DNA from: Bacteroidota bacterium
GTDB taxonomy: Bacteria > Bacteroidota > Bacteroidia > Cytophagales > Cyclobacteriaceae
Reading direction: 5' to 3'
Assembly: GCA_023417065.1 (NCBI GenBank)
Contig: JAEZGH010000196.1
Coordinates: forward strand, 9,650-73,649
Length of the DNA stretch: 64,000 bases
Below the pieces are notes generated by a model. It did not search any database. It saw only the letters and a list, made by a program, of their open reading frames with translations, and was not told where the DNA came from. The position numbers were made by a program, and so were the translations under genes. Of this stretch, positions 43,433 to 52,264 are shown one piece after another. Numbering within the stretch: position 1 is the first letter of the stretch; each line of letters begins with the position of its first letter.

Positions 43433-45894
43433 AGGCTTTCGGCCACGAAAACACGCTTGATACGTTCACTTGTCGAGGTCAGGATTTCGTAGGGGATTGT
43501 TCCGATCCAGTCGGCTACGTGCTGAATGGGCAGATCCCGGCCGAAGATGATGACCTCGTCTCCTTCGGCTACCTCGAGTCCTGTGACGTCGACCATCGTC
43601 ATGTCCATACAGACATTTCCTACTACGGGAGCCAGCGCTCCGTTTATCAGTACCTTTCCCTTGCCGCGGCTGAACGCGCGGCTGAAACCATCGGCATAAC
43701 CGATAGCGATGGTGGCGATGGCCATATCGTGTTTTGCTACGCCGCGCCGGCCATAGCCAATCGTTTCGCCTGCCGGAATATGTTTAATCTGGGATACGAT
43801 GGTTTTTAATGTAGCCACGGGTCTGAGATCCGTTCCCGACATGGCGGTGGGATCCACGCCGTATAGCCCGATACCCAGGCGCACCATATCGAACTGCAGT
43901 TCCGGGAAGCGGAGGATACCTGAAGAGTTCAGGATGTGGAACAGAGGCTTGTATCCGATTGCCCGGGCAATGCGTTCCGCACCGTCGCGGAAAAGGGTTG
44001 CCTGCCTTTCCGAAAAAGCGTCCTGCGATGCCTCATCGGCCGCAGCGAGATGCGTGAATATAGAAACTACTTCTATGTTGGGATTTGCTGCCAGTACACG
44101 GATGAGTTCGTCGACCTGATGGGGCTCAAAACCGAGGCGTCGCATGCCGGTATCCAGCTTTACGTGAACACGGCATTTCCTGCCGTCGAGGAAGGTAATC
44201 AGGCTTCTGAGGAATCTGAAGCTGTATACCTCCGGCTCCAGCCGGTAGGCCAGGAGTTGTTCGAAGCTTTCTTCCGCGGCGTTCATCACCATAATGGGAA
44301 GGCTGATATTGCTTTTTCGCAAGTCCACTCCTTCGTCGGGATAAGCGACACCGAGGTAGTCGGCCCGATGGTATTGAAGGAGGCTGGCGATCTCGTTGCT
44401 TCCGCTACCGTAAGCAAAAGCTTTTACCATCACCATTACGCGGGTCGTTTTATGTAAACGTGATTTCGCCGCATTGAAATTATTCACCAGCGCACCCAGG
44501 TCGATTTCCATGACGGTGCCGTGAATCTTCCGTTGAAGTTTGCTGGTGATCTTTTCAAATCCGAATACTCTGGCGCCTTTTACGAGGATGACTTCGTTGC
44601 CGAAATCATCCGGTTTGAGCTGCTCCAGAAACGCCTCCGTATGCTGAAAGAAACGGCTGTCAGTTCCGGTAGCAAAAGCATCCTTGTGCTCGTACAGTGC
44701 CGGACCGATACCGATGATACGGTCAATATGCGATTCCCGGATTAGGGCAGCGATATTCCTGACGAGTTCGTGGGGCTCAAGGCCGGACTCATGTATGTCG
44801 GACAGAATTACTGTCTTTTTCTTTTTCTGAACCTGATTGGAAAGAAACTGAAGGCTTATTTCTAGTCCGGCGAGGTCGTTGTTGTAGCTGTCATCAATGA
44901 TCTGGCATTGGTTGATGCCATCCTTGAGTTCGAGGCGCATAGGCACCGACTTCAGGCTCCTGACGTCCTTCTGGATAGTTTCAGGTGAGACTCCCAGATG
45001 CAGGAGGGTGCTGACGACATGAAAGCAGTTTTCCACCGAAGCGGCATCCTGAAAGGGGAGTTCCAATTCAAAGGAGGTCTCCTTTGATGTAAGCGTATAC
45101 GTGTTTCCGGCTTTGCTGAGCTTCAAGTCGGCGCTCGCCGAAAAGCCCCACGAAAAGGATGGGATTCCGCTTTGCACAACGGCACTATGTATGGGCTGGT
45201 GGTCGGCGCAATAGATCAGCCGCCGGACATTCCGGAACAGCTTCAATTTCTCATTCACCTTGGATTCCCGGTTTGGAAATCCTTCATTATGAGCGGGACC
45301 AATATTTGTGAAGATGCCTATTGATGGCTTGATGATGGCCTCCAGCTTTTCCATTTCACCAACGGTGGAGATGCCCGCTTCGAAGATCCCAATGGTGTGG
45401 TACGGCTGAATCTGCCAGACCGACAACGGTACGCCTACTTGTGAATTATAGCTCCCCGGGTTTTTTGCGACGACTTCAGTCCGCGACAAGACCTGGAACA
45501 GCCATTCCTTGATGATGGTCTTGCCATTGCTTCCGGTGATTCCTATTACGGGAATGTCAAAAGCGGAGCGGTGGTAGGCAGCAATTGCCTGGAGTGCGGC
45601 GACTCCACTGGGCACCTCAAGAAAACCTGCGCCGGGGTAGTTCTGATACTCCGGGAGGGTTTCGACCACGAAGAAGCGTACGCCCTGGTCATAAAGGGCG
45701 TGGATATATTGGTGTCCGTCGTGGCGGGCGCCGCGAATGGCAAAAAACAATCCTCCGGACGAGACCACCGCCTTTCGGCTATCGAGTATGAGCGCGGAGA
45801 TGGTGCGGTCCTCGTAATCGCCAAAAATGCTCCCCTGGGTAATCTCAGGCAGCAGGGAAAACCTGATCCGCGCTTTAGTGGAGTCTTGAACCAT
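43429..45894 (-). CDS. Bifunctional UDP-MurNAc-tripeptide:D-Ala-D-Ala ligase / alanine racemase
   Basis: 821 aa from the ATG at 45894. The N-terminal half is MurF: Mur-ligase P-loop GITGSNGKT (about 113-121), NIGPAHNEGF and the DDSYNND segment (about 335-341). The C-terminal half (from about 450) is a PLP-dependent alanine racemase: EIDLGALVNNF, the PLP lysine in MVKAFAYGSG (normally VKADAYGHG), GYADGFSR, NVCMDMTMVDVT. One chain thus makes D-alanine and uses the D-Ala-D-Ala dipeptide for peptidoglycan precursor synthesis. The fusion is known in Bacteroidota. The frame is open to 45948; the ATG at 45894 overlaps the upstream gene by 20 nt. Confidence 0.93.
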   Translation of the reverse strand: MVQDSTKARIRFSLLPEITQGSIFGDYEDRTISALILDSRKAVVSSGGLFFAIRGARHDGHQYIHALYDQGVRFFVVETLPEYQNYPGAGFLEVPSGVAALQAIAAYHRSAFDIPVIGITGSNGKTIIKEWLFQVLSRTEVVAKNPGSYNSQVGVPLSVWQIQPYHTIGIFEAGISTVGEMEKLEAIIKPSIGIFTNIGPAHNEGFPNRESKVNEKLKLFRNVRRLIYCADHQPIHSAVVQSGIPSFSWGFSASADLKLSKAGNTYTLTSKETSFELELPFQDAASVENCFHVVSTLLHLGVSPETIQKDVRSLKSVPMRLELKDGINQCQIIDDSYNNDLAGLEISLQFLSNQVQKKKKTVILSDIHESGLEPHELVRNIAALIRESHIDRIIGIGPALYEHKDAFATGTDSRFFQHTEAFLEQLKPDDFGNEVILVKGARVFGFEKITSKLQRKIHGTVMEIDLGALVNNFNAAKSRLHKTTRVMVMVKAFAYGSGSNEIASLLQYHRADYLGVAYPDEGVDLRKSNISLPIMVMNAAEESFEQLLAYRLEPEVYSFRFLRSLITFLDGRKCRVHVKLDTGMRRLGFEPHQVDELIRVLAANPNIEVVSIFTHLAAADEASQDAFSERQATLFRDGAERIARAIGYKPLFHILNSSGILRFPELQFDMVRLGIGLYGVDPTAMSGTDLRPVATLKTIVSQIKHIPAGETIGYGRRGVAKHDMAIATIAIGYADGFSRAFSRGKGKVLINGALAPVVGNVCMDMTMVDVTGLEVAEGDEVIIFGRDLPIQHVADWIGTIPYEILTSTSERIKRVFVAESL

Positions 45895-46204
45895 TGGGAA
45901 CGGGTTTATCGACGATGGAGAGAACAATTTTTCCGTCTGAGTCTGCAAACCCTGTTACCAGGACCTCGGATTTGAATCCGGCGATCTTCTTTGGGGGAAA
46001 GTTGGTAACGCAGATAACTTGTTTTCCGATGAGTGTTTCGGGGGTATAGTGACCCGTGATCTGGGCGCTGGACTGCTTAATGCCGATTTCGCCAAGGTCG
46101 ACCCAGACTTTGATCGCCGGTTTGCGGGCCTCGGGGAAGGGTTCAGCCTTTATTATCGTACCGGCGCGAAGCTCAACCTTCAAAAAATCATCAAATGACA
46201 GCAT
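45875..46204 (-). CDS. CsaA-like tRNA-binding domain protein
   Basis: 109 aa from the ATG at 46204, the normal CsaA size (an extension to 46222 is unlikely). It is a single OB-fold tRNA-binding domain: LKVELRAGTIIKAEPFPEARKPAIKVWVDLG (about 8-38, by position), SAQITGHYTPETLIGKQVICVTNFPPKKIAGFKSEVL (about 46-82), and VPNGSRLH at the end. CsaA proteins bind tRNA or act as export-related chaperones; which applies here is unknown. It overlaps murF-alr by 20 nt, implying co-expression. Confidence 0.9.
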   Translation of the reverse strand: MLSFDDFLKVELRAGTIIKAEPFPEARKPAIKVWVDLGEIGIKQSSAQITGHYTPETLIGKQVICVTNFPPKKIAGFKSEVLVTGFADSDGKIVLSIVDKPVPNGSRLH

Positions 46205-46385
46205 GGGCGAAAGATAAATCACAGACCTACCGGATTACTATGTTGGAAAAAATTTCTTAAACCGGGTAGCTGTTCCAACAATCTCTTGTTAAAAATGTGT
46301 TAATAGTACATAAATTGTGTACTTTTCGGAAACAAAAAATTTAATTCGGCCGTTTGACATTAACCACCACCTGAGCCCGGCTCCT

Positions 46386-46739
46386 ATGAAGAACGCCCTT
46401 CATTTAACGCTTCTGATCCTGATGCTGTCCGGCGCAGCAAGTGCAGCTTATGGACAGGAATCCGGATCTCCGAGCTTCGAAAGCTATGATTTGGAAAACC
46501 TGGTTGAGCGTGACAGGGTTCTTCCATCAGGAGGTGCCGGCGATCCTCCCCGCCAAACCGTCAGGCCTCAGCGCGATTCGGTGGAAATTCTAACGCCAAA
46601 GCGAAATATCTTCAAGCCTTCCGCGGTTGTCCCCAAAGACGAAAGCAAGCCCAAGAATCAAAGCGACGATTCAATTCTATCCTTCAACTTCCTCTATTAC
46701 CTGATCCAGAAATATAAGATGCAGGATATTCTGGAGTAG
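46386..46739 (+). CDS. Small secreted protein, unknown function
   Basis: 117 aa from the ATG at 46386 (the frame is open from 46317). A clear signal peptide (1-24, ending AAYGQE) is followed by a low-complexity polar region with Pro/Arg/Asp, and a C-terminal aromatic patch SFNFLYYLIQKYKMQDILE (about 99-117). Recognisable family: none. It probably resides in the periplasm. It precedes the TonB receptor by 38 nt, and the receptor has its own promoter box in that gap, so they need not be an operon. Confidence 0.7.
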   Translation: MKNALHLTLLILMLSGAASAAYGQESGSPSFESYDLENLVERDRVLPSGGAGDPPRQTVRPQRDSVEILTPKRNIFKPSAVVPKDESKPKNQSDDSILSFNFLYYLIQKYKMQDILE

Positions 46740-46764
46740 GAATTCCTTTTTACTCTCCAATTTC

Positions 46765-46786
46765 TATATTTGCAACCATGTTGCAA
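46765..46786 (+). promoter_or_regulatory. -7 box plus inverted-repeat operator on the TonB receptor start codon
   Basis: TATATTTG (46765-46772) is an exact TAnnTTTG match. It is overlapped by a perfect inverted repeat TTGCAAC-CAT-GTTGCAA (7-3-7, at 46770-46786) whose centre includes the ATG (46778-46780). With a -7 box this close, transcription would begin near the start codon, so a dimeric repressor on the repeat would block initiation directly. Symmetry and length fit a Fur-family (Zur-like) site, which is inference. Confidence 0.65.
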
Positions 46787-49156
46787 GTAGGGGTTCCGGC
46801 GTGGATACTATTATTTTCATTCACCTTTCTGACCGCCCATTCACAGGATTGTGATCATGTGTTGCGGGGGCTGGTAGAAGACACTCAGGGAGAGAAGCTT
46901 CCCGGAGCCACAGTGATGTTGGTCGGCTCCGACAGAGGCACCGTCACGCAGGCGGATGGGACGTTTGAACTTACACACCTGTGTGCAGGCCAATACACCA
47001 TTCGCGTCCGGTATGTAGGCTATGAAGATCAGCAGATCACTGTTCGCATTCCATCGACCCGCCTGTATATTATCCAGCTGAAACCAGCAGTCAGTGTATT
47101 GCACGACATTGTTATCGAGGGTTCGCATTCGCGGACACACGCACTGAGTCAATCGATCAGCATAGTATCAGACGCTGAACTGATGCCGCATCGCGGGAAA
47201 TCACTTGGCGAAATGCTTCAGAATGTTCAGGGAGTTACGAACATTATGTCGGGACCCGGAATCTTCAAGCCCGTGATACAGGGCCTGCACAGTCAACGTG
47301 TATTAGTGCTCAACAATGGATTACGGCAGGAAGGGCAGCAATGGGGCGTTGATCATGCCCCCGAGATAGACCCATTTGTCGCATCGGAAATTGAAGTCGT
47401 TCGCGGAGCGGAAGCCGTGCGATATGGATCAGAAGCTATGGGCGGAGTAATCATCGTGAACGCTGCTCCACTGCATTATTCTCCGGGGTTCGGAGGCGAG
47501 TTGTCCGCCCCGGTTGCGTCTAACAACCGCATGGGAGCCTTCTCAGGTATGCTGGAAGGGGGTCTCAAAGGCAGACAATCGCTGGCATGGCGTATACAGG
47601 GTACGTTGAAGCGCGGCGGAGATTATCACAGTCCCGACTACCAATTGTCGAATACAGGCACCCGCGAGTACAACGCCAGCGCAGCCATAGGATGGAAAAA
47701 GGGGTCTACTGAAGCAAGCCTTTTCATGAGCAGCTTCAACACAAGTCTTGGAATCCTGCGCAGCGCTCACAGCGGAAACCTCAACGACTTGCAAAGTTCT
47801 ATTGAAAACAAAAAACCGTGGTACATCCGCGATTTCACATATGACATCGAAAACCCGCGTCAGAAAGTCGGGCACCATCTTGTGAAAGCAGTACTTGAAA
47901 GCAAGCTTGAAAACATTGGCAACCTCAAGGTCGTGTACGGGGGTCAATTCAATGACCGCGAAGAATATGATATCCGCCGCGACAAGCAGAACATACCAGC
48001 GCTTTCGCTTGACCTTTTTACGCATTCCGTCGACGTGACGCTTGATCATGATAAAGATCGCTGGAGCGGCACAGTAGGGTTAAGTGGAATTGCTCGTGAC
48101 AATCGGAATAAGACGGGAATCGGCCTTCTGCCAACGTACAGCCAGTACGCAGGAGGGATTTTCATATTTGAGAAATACCGCAAGGGCAAATGGATCCACG
48201 AATTTGGTGCGCGACTCGACCATCAGAATCTTCAGCCGAGGATGTACCAGGATCGTGTTCTTCTGGAGCCGTCATACAACTTCACCTTTGGGTCGGCGAC
48301 TGTGGGAAGCGCTGTTTATATTGGCGATCACTCGCGCCTTTCTTCCAACCTGGGCGTATCAACGCGTGCACCACAGGTTAACGAACTGTTTAGTCAGGGT
48401 TTACATCACGGTTCAGCCGCTATTGAGGAAGGCCTGCTCCTGAAGAACGGAGTCATCGATCCTGATGCCTCTTCAATTGCTACTGAGCGCTCATGGAAAT
48501 GGTCGACGAGCCTGCAGCATTTCCGTGACAGGTTTTCATTTGAGCTGACCGGGTACCTGAATTATTTCAACAACTACATCTACCTTACGCCGTATGAGAG
48601 TCGCCTGACCATTCGCGGGTATTTCCCGGTATTTCACTATTTGCAGACGACAGCATTGCTCGCGGGCGGTGACTTTTCCGCCGAGGTGAAACTCACAGAC
48701 CGGTGGAGCTGGTCAGGAAAGGCATCTTATGTGATGGCAGAAGATCGTGAAACGTCGGATCGTTTGCCCCTTATTCCACCGGCTGAAATCGAAAATCAAA
48801 TATCCTACGCGTTTCCGCGAATTGGAAACTGGAAGAGTATTGAAGCGCGAATCTTTTCACGCACCGCCTTGAAGCAGACCCGTGCCCCGCAGACCATTTA
48901 TCCTGCCGATATCGCGGAGAGCCCTGTCAGCGGAACGTTTGATTTTATGGCACCACCTGATGGCTATACGCTTATTGGCATAGATCTCACGGCCCACCTT
49001 ACTTTGGGTAACCGGGAATTCACACTGAATGCAAGTGTTGACAACCTCCTGAATACGGCATATAGGAACTATTTGAACCGGCTTCGGTACTTTGCGGATG
49101 AGCCCGGACGAAATTTCAGCATTCGCGTAAACTATAAATTCCACTCACATGACTAG
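46778..49156 (+). CDS. TonB-dependent outer-membrane receptor with CarboxypepD_reg-like domain
   Basis: 792 aa. Signal peptide (about 1-21), then a CarboxypepD_reg/CNA-B-like beta domain (about 28-105; LRGLVEDTQGEKLPGATVML), a plug domain (about 115-230; ELMPHRGKSLGEMLQNVQGV and SEAMGGVIIVNAAPL), and a beta barrel to the C-terminus ending in FSIRVNYKFHSHD with a terminal-aromatic pattern. It imports a substrate through the outer membrane with TonB energy. The operator-like repeat on its start and the acidic lipoprotein behind it point to a metal or metal chelate, perhaps zinc; HxH-type loops are not obvious. Overlaps the next gene by 8 nt. Confidence 0.92.
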   Translation: MLQVGVPAWILLFSFTFLTAHSQDCDHVLRGLVEDTQGEKLPGATVMLVGSDRGTVTQADGTFELTHLCAGQYTIRVRYVGYEDQQITVRIPSTRLYIIQLKPAVSVLHDIVIEGSHSRTHALSQSISIVSDAELMPHRGKSLGEMLQNVQGVTNIMSGPGIFKPVIQGLHSQRVLVLNNGLRQEGQQWGVDHAPEIDPFVASEIEVVRGAEAVRYGSEAMGGVIIVNAAPLHYSPGFGGELSAPVASNNRMGAFSGMLEGGLKGRQSLAWRIQGTLKRGGDYHSPDYQLSNTGTREYNASAAIGWKKGSTEASLFMSSFNTSLGILRSAHSGNLNDLQSSIENKKPWYIRDFTYDIENPRQKVGHHLVKAVLESKLENIGNLKVVYGGQFNDREEYDIRRDKQNIPALSLDLFTHSVDVTLDHDKDRWSGTVGLSGIARDNRNKTGIGLLPTYSQYAGGIFIFEKYRKGKWIHEFGARLDHQNLQPRMYQDRVLLEPSYNFTFGSATVGSAVYIGDHSRLSSNLGVSTRAPQVNELFSQGLHHGSAAIEEGLLLKNGVIDPDASSIATERSWKWSTSLQHFRDRFSFELTGYLNYFNNYIYLTPYESRLTIRGYFPVFHYLQTTALLAGGDFSAEVKLTDRWSWSGKASYVMAEDRETSDRLPLIPPAEIENQISYAFPRIGNWKSIEARIFSRTALKQTRAPQTIYPADIAESPVSGTFDFMAPPDGYTLIGIDLTAHLTLGNREFTLNASVDNLLNTAYRNYLNRLRYFADEPGRNFSIRVNYKFHSHD

Positions 49157-49733
49157 GCATTTTGGAAAAGCACTTTCATTCCTCCTTCTTTCAGCGTTCA
49201 TTTTTATCGCGGGATGCAACGACAGCGATCCCGTTCCCGCAAATGAAAACGAGCTGATCACGATGCTGAAGCTCACCTTTCGAATGCGGGAACACGATGG
49301 GACGCCGGTGGATGCGGATCCTGTGACGTTCACCTGGCGGGACGCAGACGGCCCTGGGCCCGGCGCACCGATGGCAGACGAAATACATCTTGAAGCAAAT
49401 GCAACGTATGCGCTGGAGCTACAGGTCCTGGACGAGTCAAAAAATCCTGTTGAAGACATCAGCGCGGAGATCCGCGAAGAGGACGAGGAGCATCAGTTCT
49501 TCTTTGTAATCAGTGGAGTTGACGCGGCGGTAGTTTACGACGATGAAGACGGTAACGGAAATCCGGTTGGCCTGACCAGCGTAGTCGAAACCGGTGCCGC
49601 GGGAGCGGGGTCGCTGAATGTAATCCTGCGTCACGAACTGAATAAAAGCGGTGCGGGTGTGCGTTCCGGAAACCCCGCCAATGCAGGTGGCGAAACTGAC
49701 CTTGATGTTACGTTCGACGTAACCATTCAGTAA
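49149..49733 (+). CDS. Small acidic lipoprotein paired with the TonB receptor
   Basis: 194 aa. A lipoprotein signal with lipobox IAGC (Cys23). The mature part is a beta-sandwich-like protein with many acids and a few His: AREEDEEHQFFFV-type segment (about 108-121), YDDEDGNGNPVGL (about 130-142) and HELNKSGAGVRSGNPANAGGETDLDVTFDVTI at the end. Such chains could bind divalent metal. The ATG overlaps the receptor stop by 8 nt, so the pair is translationally coupled. I know similar receptor-lipoprotein pairs in Bacteroidota but not a proven function; metal delivery to the receptor is inference. Confidence 0.8.
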   Translation: MTRHFGKALSFLLLSAFIFIAGCNDSDPVPANENELITMLKLTFRMREHDGTPVDADPVTFTWRDADGPGPGAPMADEIHLEANATYALELQVLDESKNPVEDISAEIREEDEEHQFFFVISGVDAAVVYDDEDGNGNPVGLTSVVETGAAGAGSLNVILRHELNKSGAGVRSGNPANAGGETDLDVTFDVTIQ

Positions 49734-49755
49734 GGGTCAGCGGATCGAGGAGGCG

Positions 49756-50499
49756 TCAGGCTTCCTTCTTCACCAGGAATTGTTCGAGGTCTTTCAGGCT
49801 AAGGATACCTTCATAGTAGGCCTTTCCAAATATTACAGCAAAGATACCCATGTCGTTGAGGCGTTTGATGTCGTCGATGCCACGAACGCCTCCGCTGGCA
49901 AGGACACACAGGTCGGGGAATCGCTCACGGATATCCTGATAAAAATCGAAAGCGGGTCCTTCAAGTACGCCGTCGCGGCTTACGTCGGTAGACTTGACGT
50001 ATTTGAGACCTTTTGAATAGAAGTAGTCGAGGTGTTCATACAATCGCAGATGTGATCTGCGTTGCCATCCGCGGAAGAGTAGTTCTTTTGTTTCACGATT
50101 TACCACATCAGCGCCCAGCGTCATTTTCTCGCGACCATAGGAAATGATCCATGAAGCAAAAAGTTCGGGATCCGTGACAGCGATACTTGCTGCGGTGATG
50201 TAGAAGGCTCCGTATTCGTAAGCCTTGATAATGTCGCCATCTGTGCTGATTCCCCCGGTGAAATCCACCTTGAGGTTAGTATGGCCTGCAATGGCTTCGA
50301 GGACGTGCCAGTTTTTCGGAGAACCTTTTTCCGCGCCGTCGAGGTCGACCAGGTGAACCACATCGATACCGTGGTCTTCAAACCGGCGGGCCAGGTCAAG
50401 AGGATTCTCATCATACGCCTTTTCACTCGAGGGATCACCTTTGCGCATCTTAACTACTTTGCCCTTTCGGATTGCGATTGACGGAATAACCTGGATCAT
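49756..50499 (-). CDS. HisA-like TIM-barrel protein lacking the N-terminal catalytic Asp
   Basis: 247 aa, the full size of HisA (ProFAR isomerase). Strand and phosphate-loop features are clear: VVHLVDLDGAEKG (about 48-60), DFTGGIST (about 78-85), TDVSRDGVLEGPAF (about 165-178) and LASGGVRGIDDI (about 196-207). In HisA the first strand reads IPAIDI, and its Asp is the general base; here it is IPSIAI, with Ala9 (codon GCA). The second catalytic Asp (in GADVVN, about 130) is present. No other his gene is nearby. It is therefore probably a paralogue with changed chemistry or a regulatory role, not the histidine enzyme. It is flanked by unrelated envelope genes on the other strand. Confidence 0.85.
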   Translation of the reverse strand: MIQVIPSIAIRKGKVVKMRKGDPSSEKAYDENPLDLARRFEDHGIDVVHLVDLDGAEKGSPKNWHVLEAIAGHTNLKVDFTGGISTDGDIIKAYEYGAFYITAASIAVTDPELFASWIISYGREKMTLGADVVNRETKELLFRGWQRRSHLRLYEHLDYFYSKGLKYVKSTDVSRDGVLEGPAFDFYQDIRERFPDLCVLASGGVRGIDDIKRLNDMGIFAVIFGKAYYEGILSLKDLEQFLVKKEA

Positions 50500-50648
50500 A
50501 CTGACATCATTTGGTCGTGTTTGCAGCGAAGTTACTATGCAAAGGCGAAAATCCCTTACCGCCGGCGAAAAACCGGCAAATTTAATGGCCCCCTTTTTGG
50601 TGATCGGTCTTCGGGCAGAAATGCGTACTTTAGCACAAAGCCAGCAGC

Positions 50649-52262
50649 ATGAAATTACCTTTTTTGACCAGTTTAATTGCTTTTTTTGCGGCCTATCACC
50701 TTATGGCTCAACAGCCTGTCAGGCGCCTTCCGGGAATAATAAATCACCCTTCAATAAACCTTTTTGCGCCGTTTATGAGCATGGACGGCAATGCCATTGT
50801 CTTTATTTCCGACAATGGACGCGAGGGGGAATACTCCATTTCCTATACCTCCAGGGAAACAGACTGGGTGGCGCCCGTGGAGTTGCCAAAGCACATCAAT
50901 ACGCGGCTGAACTTTACACGCGGGTATGCGCTAAGCGCTGACGGTAAGAGACTTTACTATACCTCAGCAAAGTCGCCGGTCATCGGAGGCTACGACATTA
51001 TGATTTCCGAACTCAAAGGGAACACGTGGTCAACTCCCGTGAATATGGCGATGCCGATAAATTCAAAGACGAATGATGGTTGCCCATCTGTTTCCGCCGA
51101 CGAAAACACGCTCTATTTCATGCGGTGCGATCGGATGACGGCGACGAAGGCAGAGGGCTGCAAAATCTTCCGCGCGACAAAAAAGCCGAATGGGCAGTGG
51201 AATGAGCCTGAGGAGCTGCCGGCCCATATCAATACGGGAAATTCGCAGACGCCGCGCATTATGGCGGATGGTGAAACGTTGATTTTTTCATCGGATAAAT
51301 TCCCCGGTAACAAAGGCGGAATGGACCTCTACCTCACAAGGTTAGTTGACGGTCAATGGCAGGAGCCCGTCGCTATGGATTTTATCAATTCGGAGAAGGA
51401 TGATCAATACGTTTCCGTAAACGCGTTGGGACGGTATCTGCTGACGGAAGCCATGGGCTCACGCAATAATTGGGAGCTGACAGAATTTCTGATCCCGGCT
51501 CACCTTCGGCCGAAAGGCATGATGAAAGTCGAAGGCACGGTAAAAGGTGCGCCGGCTTACATTTCGGTAAGGGATATCCAGAGCGGAAAGCGGGTTTACT
51601 CCGGCAGACCCGCGGCCGACGGTGCGTATTTTTTTTACCTGAAGGAAGGCTCTGTTTATGAAGTAGCGTTTGATCCTGAGGACGGTCAAAGGACCTTTTT
51701 GCTGAAATCATACGACCTCACGGGTGACAAGATCGCGCAGCGTGAACGGGTTGATGTGGTGATTAAGACCCCCGACGCCGGTGATGAACTTGACCTTAGC
51801 GGTGTGGCTTTTGAGCCTTATTCGTCTCGTTTAGCAACAGTGTCGCAGGAGCTTCTGAAACGCGTGGCCCGAATGATAAAGGCGAACCCGAATCTGGGCT
51901 TTGAAGTGCAGGTACTGATGGCTGGCTATCGGGAATCTGAGGCGAACGCTGATCCGGACCTCACGGAGAATTTTGTGGTGGTAGATTCTGTGGATCAGTA
52001 CGATGTGGTAACCGCGGACAGTGTAACCATCGTCGAGGAACCGGATTCCGTCTCTACCGCTGACGAAGCCGAATCGCGATCGAGGAAGGCTGTTGAACGG
52101 GTAATCTATCACAATGACCGGACGCAGAAACAATCGGAGGAGATCGCAAACTATCTGATTGCCAATGGTGTGGCGGCGTCGCAACTTACGACGATGGTGA
52201 ATGCGATACCTTCGGAGGAACCCGCACTAACGGTACGTCTGCGGGTTTATCGTCTGAAATAA
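50649..52262 (+). CDS. PD40-propeller protein with a degenerate OmpA-like C-terminal domain
   Basis: 537 aa. Signal peptide (1-20, LMAQ) is followed by WD40-like PD40 repeats (about 45-285: SMDGNAIVFISDN, SADGKRLYYTSA, SADENTLYFMRC, MADGETLIFSSD). A carboxypeptidase-regulatory-like strand segment (about 295-375) and an OmpA-like domain (about 380-537) follow. In the OmpA part, the peptidoglycan-binding Asp (GHTD) and Arg (SxxRAxxV) positions are replaced (LMAGYRES, KQSEEIANYL), and an acidic insert of about 45 residues (about 434-478) splits the domain. It should be periplasmic or attached to the outer membrane. PD40-OmpA proteins in Bacteroidota are often near type IX secretion or motility genes, none of which is here. 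Confidence 0.85.
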   Translation: MKLPFLTSLIAFFAAYHLMAQQPVRRLPGIINHPSINLFAPFMSMDGNAIVFISDNGREGEYSISYTSRETDWVAPVELPKHINTRLNFTRGYALSADGKRLYYTSAKSPVIGGYDIMISELKGNTWSTPVNMAMPINSKTNDGCPSVSADENTLYFMRCDRMTATKAEGCKIFRATKKPNGQWNEPEELPAHINTGNSQTPRIMADGETLIFSSDKFPGNKGGMDLYLTRLVDGQWQEPVAMDFINSEKDDQYVSVNALGRYLLTEAMGSRNNWELTEFLIPAHLRPKGMMKVEGTVKGAPAYISVRDIQSGKRVYSGRPAADGAYFFYLKEGSVYEVAFDPEDGQRTFLLKSYDLTGDKIAQRERVDVVIKTPDAGDELDLSGVAFEPYSSRLATVSQELLKRVARMIKANPNLGFEVQVLMAGYRESEANADPDLTENFVVVDSVDQYDVVTADSVTIVEEPDSVSTADEAESRSRKAVERVIYHNDRTQKQSEEIANYLIANGVAASQLTTMVNAIPSEEPALTVRLRVYRLK

Positions 52263-52264
52263 GA

